From Desulfosudis sp034189195 (GTDB lineage Bacteria; Desulfobacterota; Desulfobacteria; Desulfobacterales; Desulfosudaceae), in contig JAXHVI010000125.1 of assembly GCA_034189195.1 (NCBI GenBank), positions 1-5,394 on the forward strand: a DNA stretch of 5,394 bases. Direction: 5' to 3'. Positions within the stretch are counted from its first letter, which is position 1, and every line of letters starts with the position of its first letter. Below are positions 1 through 5,336 of the stretch, piece by piece. A model generated the notes under the pieces. That model did not search any database, was not told the DNA's origin, and saw nothing but the letters and a program-made list of their open reading frames with translations. The translations under genes and the position numbers were made by a program.

Positions 1-271
1 TGGGCTCAATGCTCACCACCTTTTTCCCGATAAAGGCCCCCATGTAAACCGAGTGGTTGCCGATGTTGGCCCCCACATCAATGCAGACCGCACCGGACCG
101 GTCTTCGTGGCGGGTGATAAAGTCCATGTATTCAAGCAGGTCGATTTCGTAGAACGATTTTTTTTCATCAATATAGTTGATGATATAGTCTTTCTCGTTG
201 GGGCCTTCCATTGAGAAGCGTCTTTTGCCGGTTTTGTGCCGATAGGTAAAATTGACCACAGCAGTCTCCAT
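1..271 (-). CDS. FkbM family methyltransferase, N-terminal part (cut by window edge)
   Basis: The reading frame begins at an ATG whose first base is position 271 and stays open to the window edge, giving 90 residues. Residues 65-76 read DVGANIGNHSVY, the glycine-rich S-adenosylmethionine-binding loop (motif I) of class I methyltransferases in the form typical of FkbM proteins. It is followed at 85-90 by VVSIEP, where the acidic residue ends strand beta-2 and usually contacts the SAM ribose. FkbM enzymes methylate hydroxyl groups on sugars or small molecules and are often found in polysaccharide or glycan loci; the substrate cannot be told here. The protein is presumably cytoplasmic. No good Shine-Dalgarno sequence precedes the ATG (GGAAAG lies too far upstream). 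Met21 is an alternative start but has no better ribosome site. The gene is divergent from hypB and probably unrelated in function. Confidence 0.82.
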   Translation of the reverse strand, partial: METAVVNFTYRHKTGKRRFSMEGPNEKDYIINYIDEKKSFYEIDLLEYMDFITRHEDRSGAVCIDVGANIGNHSVYMGAFIGKKVVSIEP

Positions 272-369
272 TATTAAATAAAGTGACAGCTTTCCGCATA
301 CTGTCGAATATCATAAATGGTTTCTAGCCGGGCCACGGCGTTCTGTCAAGAAACATGAAATTCACAGGA

Positions 370-389
370 TGTTGATAAAATGTTGATAA
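370..389. repeat. Two direct copies of TGTTGATAA, 11 bp apart
   Basis: TGTTGATAA occurs at 370-378 and again at 381-389, so equivalent bases lie 11 bp apart, about one helical turn. This spacing would place two protein contacts on the same face of the DNA, as in some operators. It sits about 100 bp upstream of the FkbM start and about 285 bp upstream of the hypB start. The region is AT-rich, so chance is a real alternative, and no regulator can be named. Confidence 0.35.
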
Positions 390-658
390 TAACCACAACT
401 ATTCGAAATTAAAAATATAAAAACGAACGACAGTCCGGTCGGAAAACTGCGCCCCGGTGTTTAAAAGGGCCTGTTTTATGTTATGGATCAGTAAAATAGC
501 GGTTTCAACAGCAGCGTGTTTATAACTTCTGTTTTTTCGACAGAGCACTCATGTCGGCCAATATTGCCGTGGCAGAAAAAATCTCTTGAACATTCGTGGG
601 CGGGTCATTTAAAGTAGAGACACGCACACGAGATGATGCGCGGTTTCAATATCCCGTC

Positions 659-666
659 AAGCGAGG
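659..666 (+). promoter_or_regulatory. Ribosome binding site that fixes the hypB start
   Basis: AAGCGAGG lies 7 nt before the ATG at 674. The frame is open back to a GTG at 596, which would add 26 residues with no resemblance to HypB. The ribosome site and the match of the MNEIKVVRRVLDVNE start to known HypB proteins both favour 674. Confidence 0.6.
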
Positions 667-673
667 TTCCGCC

Positions 674-1342
674 ATGAATGAGATCAAGGTTGTCCGCAGG
701 GTTCTGGATGTCAACGAGATGATGGCGGACCAGAACCGCCGCCGGTTTGCCGCAAGCAATGTGTTTGTGCTCAACGTGATGAGTTCGCCGGGCGCGGGCA
801 AGACCACATTGCTGGAAAAGACGCTGGAGCAGTTGATGCCGGAGGTCCGGTGCGCCGTTATCGTGGGCGATATCTGCACCACCAACGACGCCGACCGCCT
901 GGCAAAATCAGGTGTTGACGTGGTGCAGGTCAATACCGACGAATTCGGCGGAGACTGCCACCTGGCGGCCCATGTGATCGAAAGCGCGGCCGCCAGCTTC
1001 GACCTGGCCTGCCTGGACCTGCTGATCGTGGAAAACGTGGGCAACCTGGTCTGCCCGGCCGAGTTTGACATCGGCGAGGATGCCCGGGCCGTGGTGCTGA
1101 GTGTCACCGAGGGGGAGGACAAGCCCCTCAAGTACCCCCTGATGTTCCGTGTGTGCGATGTGGCCCTGCTCAACAAGGTGGACCTGCTGCCTTATCTGGA
1201 CATCGATATCCACAGGGCGGAAGCCAATATTCTTCAGGTTCATCCGGGCATGCCGGTATTTCGCACCTCCTCCAAAACCGGCGAAGGGCTGGAGCCGTGG
1301 CTTCAGTGGATTCGAAAAAAAGTGGCGGCCAAAAAGGGCTGA
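674..1342 (+). CDS. hypB: Hydrogenase nickel incorporation GTPase HypB
   Basis: HypB is a cytoplasmic SIMIBI-class GTPase that, with HypA, delivers Ni to the large subunit of NiFe hydrogenases after the Fe(CN)2CO centre is in place. The 222-residue protein has the full G-domain: Walker A SPGAGKTT at 38-45, a GDICTTNDADR segment at 65-75, ENVGNLVCP at 120-128, NKVD base-recognition motif at 167-170 and SSKTGEG at 199-205. The G-domain metal site is present as Cys95-His96 and Cys127, corresponding to the Cys-His/Cys ligands of characterised HypB proteins. The N-terminal CxxCGC nickel motif of E. coli HypB and any His-rich stretch are absent, as in many short HypB proteins. The gene is followed after 40 nt by the Memo-family gene and is probably cotranscribed with it. 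No hypA or other hyp gene is visible in the window. Confidence 0.95.
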   Translation: MNEIKVVRRVLDVNEMMADQNRRRFAASNVFVLNVMSSPGAGKTTLLEKTLEQLMPEVRCAVIVGDICTTNDADRLAKSGVDVVQVNTDEFGGDCHLAAHVIESAAASFDLACLDLLIVENVGNLVCPAEFDIGEDARAVVLSVTEGEDKPLKYPLMFRVCDVALLNKVDLLPYLDIDIHRAEANILQVHPGMPVFRTSSKTGEGLEPWLQWIRKKVAAKKG

Positions 1343-1382
1343 GCCGCCGAATAGTCGAAGCAAAGACCAGGGAGAACACAGC

Positions 1383-2231
1383 ATGGACATTCGGCCCGCA
1401 ACATATGCCGGAAGCTGGTATCCCGATACCGCGGCGGAGTGCAGGCGCCAGATCAGGGGCTTTCTGGCTGAAAAAACCCTGACGCCTCCGGACAGGGAGC
1501 CCTGCGGCGCCATCGTGCCCCATGCCGGATGGATTTATTCCGGCGGCATCGCCTGCCGGGCCCTGGCCCTTTTAAAGGGCAGCCAGGCACCGGATACCAT
1601 TGTCATTTACGGCCATCACCTCCACCCCAAGTCCTCCCCCCGCATTCTGCCCGAGGGCAGCATGGCCACCCCCCTGGGCCTGCTGGCCGTGGACGAGGCC
1701 CTGGCCGCAAAACTGATGGACCGGTTCGCCTTTCAGGCCGAGAGCGTTCATCATTTTGCCCCGGACAACACCATTGAACTTCAACTGCCCTTTATCCGGT
1801 ATCTTTTCGGCGATGTGAAAATCGTGCCCGTGGGGGCGCCGCCCGATGCCATGGCCGTTGAAATCGGCCGGTTCACGGTCCAGGCGGCCCGGGACCTGGG
1901 CCTTTCCGTCAAGGTGGTGGGCTCCACCGACCTGACCCACTACGGGGCGCATTTCGGCCTTTCCCATTATGGCCCGGGCGAGGCGGCCCACCGGCAGGTG
2001 CGGGCCAACGAGGACCGGCGCATCATCGACCGCATGCTGGCCCTGGATCCCCCCCGGGTGCTGGACGAGGCGCTCTCCAGTCACAACGCCTGCTGCGCCG
2101 GGGCCGTGGCAGCGGCCCTGGCCGCGGGCCTGGAAATGGGCGCCGACACGGCCATGCTCACCGAGTATGCAACCAGCTACGACAAGAGTCCGGGCGACAG
2201 TTTTGTGGGGTATGCCGGGATTCTCTTTTAG
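1383..2231 (+). CDS. amrB: Memo-family protein (AmmeMemoRadiSam system protein B)
   Basis: This 282-residue protein belongs to the MEMO1 / AmmeMemoRadiSam B family, related in fold to extradiol dioxygenases (LigB type). The start MDIRPATYAGSWYP and the motifs PHAGWIYSGG (46-55), PEGSMATPLG (90-99), ELQLPF (132-137), STDLTHYG (181-188) and the C-terminal VGYAGILF are diagnostic. By alignment from memory with human MEMO1, the likely metal ligands are His47, His79 and a Cys in the CC pair at 237-238. Human MEMO1 binds copper or iron; the bacterial function is unsettled, although the family often co-occurs with AMMECR1 and a radical SAM protein. Neither is in this window. The usual EHS before the ELQLPF motif reads DNT here (128-130), and the usual GPNH/GPSH before the second His reads YGHH. 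AGGGAG at 1369-1374 is a good ribosome site 8 nt before the ATG. The family call is firm; the symbol less so. Confidence 0.9.
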   Translation: MDIRPATYAGSWYPDTAAECRRQIRGFLAEKTLTPPDREPCGAIVPHAGWIYSGGIACRALALLKGSQAPDTIVIYGHHLHPKSSPRILPEGSMATPLGLLAVDEALAAKLMDRFAFQAESVHHFAPDNTIELQLPFIRYLFGDVKIVPVGAPPDAMAVEIGRFTVQAARDLGLSVKVVGSTDLTHYGAHFGLSHYGPGEAAHRQVRANEDRRIIDRMLALDPPRVLDEALSSHNACCAGAVAAALAAGLEMGADTAMLTEYATSYDKSPGDSFVGYAGILF

Positions 2232-2240
2232 ATGAACACC

Positions 2241-2276
2241 ATCGCTATCGAAATCGGTATCGGTATCGAAATCGAC
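2241..2276 (+). repeat. Six tandem ATCGNN hexamers
   Basis: Read in steps of six, the stretch is ATCGCT, ATCGAA, ATCGGT, ATCGGT, ATCGAA, ATCGAC: the first four bases are invariant in all six units. A longer period of 18 is also present, since TATCGAAATCG occurs at 2246-2256 and 2264-2274. It lies directly after the Memo stop codon and outside any gene. I infer that it may be one copy of a dispersed intergenic repeat, but that needs a genome search. Confidence 0.75.
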
Positions 2277-2307
2277 GAAAAACAGATGACCTCGATTTTG
2301 ATAGCGA
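2242..2307 (+). promoter_or_regulatory. Intercistronic inverted repeat able to form either of two hairpins
   Basis: The arm TCGCTATCGAAATCG (2242-2256) pairs with CGATTTTGATAGCGA (2293-2307) over 15 positions, with one G-U pair (2250 with 2299), around a 36-nt loop. The same right arm can instead pair with TATCGAAATCGA (2264-2275) over 12 positions (2292-2303), again with one G-U, around a 16-nt loop. The two folds exclude each other. There is no T-tract after the stem, so it is not a standard terminator. It ends 10 nt before the AAGGAGA ribosome site (2318-2324) of the next gene, so an effect on mRNA processing, stability or translation is possible but inferred. A third, smaller stem (ACCTCG 2289-2294 with CGAGGT 2305-2310) could also form. 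Confidence 0.55.
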
Positions 2308-2331
2308 GGTTAAGCGCAAGGAGACAATAAC

Positions 2332-3318
2332 ATGTCCGACACCATTTCCAGGCGTAATTTTTTAAAGGCCGGTCTGATAACGGCCGGGGCCGTGGCCGCC
2401 TCGGGCACGGGCCTGGCCTCCCTGGCCGGGGCTGCTTCCGGTGAGCCTTTGTGCACACTGCTCGACCTGAGCCGGTGCATCGGCTGCGAAGAGTGCGTGT
2501 ATGCCTGCCGGGAGGTCAACGGCCACAAGTTCCCGGAGCTCAAGGGCGCCATTCCCGAGATGATTCCGAAGGCAAAGGTAAAAATCGCCGACTGGTCGGC
2601 CCCGGAAAAACAGGCCGTTTCCGACCGGCTCACCCCCTACAACTGGCTCTACATTCAGCGGGCCTACGGCGAGTACAACGGCGAGCCTTTTGAGCTCAAC
2701 ATTCCCCGGCGGTGCATGCACTGCGAGAACCCGCCCTGCTCCAAGCTCTGTCCCTTTGGCGCGGCCTACCAGCAGGACAACGGCATCGTGGCCATCTCCC
2801 CGGATATCTGCATGGGCGGGGCCAAGTGCAAGGCGGTCTGTCCCTGGCACATTCCCGAGCGCCAGTCCGGGGTGGGGCTTCACCTCAACCTGATGCCCCA
2901 GTACGCGGGCAACGGGGTCATGTACAAGTGTGATCGGTGCTTTGACCGGGTGGCCGAAGGCAAGCCGCCCGCCTGCATTGAGGTGTGTCCCGAGGATGTT
3001 CAGCAGATCGGGCCGAAAAGCCAGATGATCAAAAAGGCGAAACAGCTGGCAAAAGAGACCAACGGGTTTATCTACGGCCTGGAAGAGAATGGCGGCACCA
3101 ACACCATCTATGTATCACCGGTGCCTTTTGACCTGCTCAACGGATCGGTGGAAAAGGGGCCGGGCAAACCCCACCTGCAACCGGTGGCCGATGCCATGAC
3201 CGCCCCCAACCGGATGTTTGCGGCCCTGGCCATTGCGCCGGTGGCCGGCATCGTCGGGGCCGTGGCCCGGTTCGGGCTGCTGGCCGGCAATAAAGACCAT
3301 GGAAAGGAGAATATATGA
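2332..3318 (+). CDS. Tat-exported 4Fe-4S electron-transfer subunit (FdnH/HybA-like) with C-terminal membrane anchor
   Basis: This 328-residue protein is predicted to be an electron-wire subunit on the periplasmic side. It starts with a twin-arginine signal, SRRNFLKAG (6-14), followed by an Ala/Gly-rich hydrophobic stretch to about 35. Cysteine groups follow: C49/C52/C55/C59, C128/C131/C136/C140, C160/C166/C170 and C200/C203/C215/C219. This is the order of the multi-cluster FdnH/HybA/DmsB-type family. The third group lacks one expected Cys: position 163 is Gly, so one cluster may be [3Fe-4S] or use another ligand. Residues 295-318 form a hydrophobic segment like the C-terminal anchor of FdnH. 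AAGGAGA at 2318-2324 is a strong ribosome site 7 nt before the ATG. The next gene overlaps by 4 nt and encodes the probable membrane partner. The catalytic partner (formate dehydrogenase, hydrogenase or other reductase) is not in the window, so the substrate is unknown. Confidence 0.88.
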   Translation: MSDTISRRNFLKAGLITAGAVAASGTGLASLAGAASGEPLCTLLDLSRCIGCEECVYACREVNGHKFPELKGAIPEMIPKAKVKIADWSAPEKQAVSDRLTPYNWLYIQRAYGEYNGEPFELNIPRRCMHCENPPCSKLCPFGAAYQQDNGIVAISPDICMGGAKCKAVCPWHIPERQSGVGLHLNLMPQYAGNGVMYKCDRCFDRVAEGKPPACIEVCPEDVQQIGPKSQMIKKAKQLAKETNGFIYGLEENGGTNTIYVSPVPFDLLNGSVEKGPGKPHLQPVADAMTAPNRMFAALAIAPVAGIVGAVARFGLLAGNKDHGKENI

Positions 3319-3782
3319 TGATCGGGACAACAGACCGCCTTCTTCTGTGGCTTTACCGGGTGGGTGTCGGCGCGGCGATCTTTACCGGGTTCGGCAACAT
3401 GCCCCTTTACGGCCGGTACTACGTAGGGGACATACCGGGGTTCGGCTGGTCGGGAAACTTCATGGTCAATGTGCAGGTTCATTATGCCGCCGGCGCTGTT
3501 TTGCTGGCCCTGGCCGTTTATGCCGCCATTGTTTTCGCCGGCATGCGCGCCAGGGGCTTGCGCCTGACAACTTCCGGAATGTTGCGCGTCGGTTTTCTCG
3601 CGCTGGCCCTGCTGTCCGGCCTGGTGATGGCGATAAAGAACCTGCCGGGCGTGTCCGTGGATTTTCCCATGATGCCGGTGCTAAACTTTTTTCACCTGTT
3701 TGCGTCCATGATCTTCATGTTTTTTTCCCTGGGGTGCGTGATCAGCCGGGCACGGTGGACAAAAAGTTCATCTCTCGATTAG
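3315..3782 (+). CDS. Small four-helix membrane protein, probable cytochrome b / FdnI-like quinone-linked subunit
   Basis: The 155-residue product is mostly hydrophobic, with four likely transmembrane segments at about 9-28, 52-76, 89-108 and 122-144. His56 (VQVHYAAG, helix 2) and His127 (NFFHLFAS, helix 4) lie in membrane segments and could bind a b-type heme, as histidines in helices 2 and 4 of formate dehydrogenase gamma subunits do. Unlike FdnI (217 residues), it is short and has no His in helix 1, so it probably carries at most one heme. The ATG overlaps the stop of the iron-sulfur gene (ATGA), pointing to translational coupling and a joint complex. AAAGGAG (3303-3309) lies 5 nt before this ATG and 8 nt before a second ATG at 3318, which could be the true start. 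I infer that it passes electrons from the periplasmic iron-sulfur subunit to the quinone pool. Family assignment rests on size, topology and context rather than a diagnostic motif. Confidence 0.7.
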   Translation: MMIGTTDRLLLWLYRVGVGAAIFTGFGNMPLYGRYYVGDIPGFGWSGNFMVNVQVHYAAGAVLLALAVYAAIVFAGMRARGLRLTTSGMLRVGFLALALLSGLVMAIKNLPGVSVDFPMMPVLNFFHLFASMIFMFFSLGCVISRARWTKSSSLD

Positions 3783-3833
3783 CAGAATCAACAAAAACAG
3801 GTACAGCGCCTTGATAAATCGTTCAGCAATAAA

Positions 3834-3860
3834 CCCTTGGACCCTCGACCCCTTGAATCC
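3834..3860 (+). repeat. Degenerate CCCTTGRA-like tandem repeat
   Basis: CCCTTGGA (3834-3841), CCCTCGA (3842-3848) and CCCCTTGAA (3849-3857) follow each other, then TCC. They look like variable 7- to 9-base units of one theme. The stretch is in the spacer after the membrane-protein gene and codes for nothing visible. I infer that it is a remnant of an intergenic repeat family; with only three imperfect units, chance cannot be excluded. Confidence 0.4.
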
Positions 3861-3894
3861 TGCGCATCCACTAGGCTGGAGAAAATCTCAATAA

Positions 3895-3927
3895 AAAAAG
3901 CCCCTCTTTTATCAGGAGGGGCTTTTT
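3895..3927. terminator. Bidirectional rho-independent terminator
   Basis: GCCCCTC (3900-3906) pairs with GAGGGGC (3916-3922), extended inward by T-G and T-A pairs and outward by five A-T pairs, leaving a loop of about five bases. The stem is flanked by seven A (3893-3899) on one side and five T (3923-3927) on the other, so both strands give a GC stem plus U-tract. It can end the plus-strand operon (stop at 3782) and the minus-strand operon (stop at 3950), which converge here. Confidence 0.9.
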
Positions 3928-3949
3928 GTCTTTCATGAAGCGTTTTTAT

Positions 3950-5287
3950 CTACTCAACGGGCTCGGGTTTTTCCATCACCTCGTAGATGATCTCGGAGAG
4001 GAACTTGGTGTGCATGCCGACCTCGTAGTAGCTGATGATATCCTCCATGCCGCTGTGGCAGTTGTGGCAGGGCGTGATTAAAATTTCAGCTCCGGTGTCG
4101 GCAATCTGCTTGGCCTTGACCGCATTGCTCACCACCCGCTTGTTCTTAAAGGGAGGGCCGCAGTTGATCACGCCGCCGCCGGCGTTGCAGCAGTAGTTGT
4201 GTTCCCGGTTGGGGTGCATTTCAATGAAGTTTTCACAGATATGGTTGACCACGTACCGGGCCTTTTCATGCAGGCCCCGGCCCCTCACCACGTTGCAGGG
4301 ATCGTGCAGGGTGACCGATTTTTTGTATTTTTCTTTTATCTTTATTTTGCCTGACTTGAGAAGGTCGTAATAAAACTCAATGGCGTGAACAACCGGAATC
4401 GGCGGCATTTTCCAGCCGAGCTGCCGGTTGCCCATGTCATAGACCGAGCGGAAGGCGTGACCGCACTCGCCCATGACGATTTTTTTGACCTTGAGCCGGG
4501 CCGCCGTCTCGAAATGGGCCCGCTTGACCCGGGCCATGATCTCGTTGTCGCCGGTGTACATGGCCATGTCGCTGTTGTCCCATCCCGGCGTGGCCGGCAT
4601 GGTCCAGTCAAGGCCCGCGGTGTTCATGATGATGGCGGCGTTGTAGATCAGGGTGGGCTGGAACTTGGGCTCCGGACCGATCACGGAGTACATGATCTCG
4701 GCCCCCTCTTTTTCAAGGGGAATCCGCAGATTGGGCATTTCCTCGCGGCCATCCTCCTCCTGCCATTGAAGGGTGTCGATCCACTCATCCTCTTTTACCC
4801 ACATCTGGTTCATGGTGGCGGCATGGCTGTGGGCCGTGGCCTGAATGTACAGGGGGGTGACCCCGCACAGGTGGCAGATGCGCCGGGCCACCAGCATCAG
4901 GTAGGCCACGTCGATGCCAAAGGGGCAGTACATGGCGCACCGCTTGCAGACGTTGCACTCGGTGGAGGCGATCTCCGACATATCCCTGATGAAGGCCGGA
5001 GAGACGTTGCCCTTTCTTTTTATAAACTCCCCTAAAGACCGCTTCACCTTGCCGGCGGGGGAATACTTGGGGTCCTTGTCGTTGGAGAGGTAGACATGAC
5101 AGGCGTCCGAACAGAGACCGCAGTGCACACAGGTATCCACATAGGTACGGACCTTGGCGCCCATGGCGCCTTTGCCCAGTATTTTGTCGTATATGGTTTT
5201 AATCCGTTCCGGGGTCAGTCGCCTGGCGCCGGTGTCAAGCCCTTCATCGATGATCTGTTTTTTCTCTTTTTCCGCTGTTTCGGCCAT
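3950..5287 (-). CDS. Cytoplasmic iron-sulfur subunit of a transmembrane redox complex (TmcB/HmcF family, HdrD-like)
   Basis: The 445-residue protein has two N-terminal [4Fe-4S] motifs, C53/C56/C59/C63 and C111/C114/C117/C121-Pro, followed by a heterodisulfide-reductase-like Cys-rich region. The C-terminal Cys-rich (CCG-type) domain is clear: HDPC331, C366-C367-NAGGG and PC407-HNC410. The preceding copy is degenerate, with no CC pair and only GECGHAF (273-279, Cys275). This is the build of TmcB, HmcF and DsrK, cytoplasmic subunits of the Tmc, Hmc and Dsr membrane complexes of sulfate reducers, which link periplasmic cytochromes c and membrane quinone to cytoplasmic thiol/disulfide or ferredoxin chemistry. 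The MYTGDNEIMARVKRAHFE and GHAFRSVYDMGNR segments recall TmcB best, whereas its place after a cytochrome b tail and last in the operon recalls HmcF. There is no signal peptide or membrane helix. AAGGAGG (minus strand, 5302-5296) lies 8 nt before the ATG. The gene ends just before a strong terminator. Confidence 0.88.
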   Translation of the reverse strand: MAETAEKEKKQIIDEGLDTGARRLTPERIKTIYDKILGKGAMGAKVRTYVDTCVHCGLCSDACHVYLSNDKDPKYSPAGKVKRSLGEFIKRKGNVSPAFIRDMSEIASTECNVCKRCAMYCPFGIDVAYLMLVARRICHLCGVTPLYIQATAHSHAATMNQMWVKEDEWIDTLQWQEEDGREEMPNLRIPLEKEGAEIMYSVIGPEPKFQPTLIYNAAIIMNTAGLDWTMPATPGWDNSDMAMYTGDNEIMARVKRAHFETAARLKVKKIVMGECGHAFRSVYDMGNRQLGWKMPPIPVVHAIEFYYDLLKSGKIKIKEKYKKSVTLHDPCNVVRGRGLHEKARYVVNHICENFIEMHPNREHNYCCNAGGGVINCGPPFKNKRVVSNAVKAKQIADTGAEILITPCHNCHSGMEDIISYYEVGMHTKFLSEIIYEVMEKPEPVE

Positions 5288-5336
5288 CTATATTTCCTCC
5301 TTGCGTGGGAACAAAAAGCAGTGGTTGTGGGTGTTT

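Larger units (their letters stand above)
272..673. other. Divergent spacer between the FkbM gene and hypB, no gene seen
   Basis: This 402-bp stretch is AT-richer than the genes around it and must hold the promoters of both divergent genes, but I cannot place a convincing -35/-10 pair or a sigma-54 site. TATAAC at 521-526 resembles a -10 box but lacks a matching -35. Two tiny ORFs (478-525, 15 codons; 551-589, 12 codons) have no supporting features. A weak inverted repeat pairs GTTTCT (320-325) with AGAAAC (349-354) around a small GCCG/CGGC stem. A direct repeat at 370-389 is listed separately. Confidence 0.6.

Noticed and set aside
478..589. Two tiny ORFs (15 and 12 codons) upstream of hypB
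   Set aside because: Length alone is not evidence, and neither has a convincing ribosome site or recognisable peptide.
569..590. Possible sigma-54 promoter (TGGCAG followed by CTCTTGA)
   Set aside because: The required GC dinucleotide at the -12 position is absent (CT instead), so it does not meet the consensus.
596..673. GTG start at 596 giving a 248-residue HypB
   Set aside because: The 26 added residues do not look like HypB and no good ribosome site precedes the GTG; the ATG at 674 has a ribosome site and a typical HypB N-terminus.
646..1176. Long open frame on the minus strand within hypB
   Set aside because: It lies antisense to a clearly identified gene, shows no recognisable motif, and is expected in GC-rich coding DNA.
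1149..1382. Upstream extension of the Memo protein by 78 codons overlapping hypB
   Set aside because: The extension runs out of frame through hypB; the ATG at 1383 has a strong ribosome site and the conserved Memo N-terminus.
2241..2310. CRISPR-like array or rho-independent terminator
   Set aside because: The units are 6 bp without unique spacers, so it is not CRISPR; no T-tract follows the stem, so it is not a standard terminator.
4385..5035. 216-codon plus-strand frame opposite the TmcB/HmcF-like gene
   Set aside because: It is low-complexity, rich in Gly, His and Val, and fully antisense to a well-supported gene, so it is a shadow frame.
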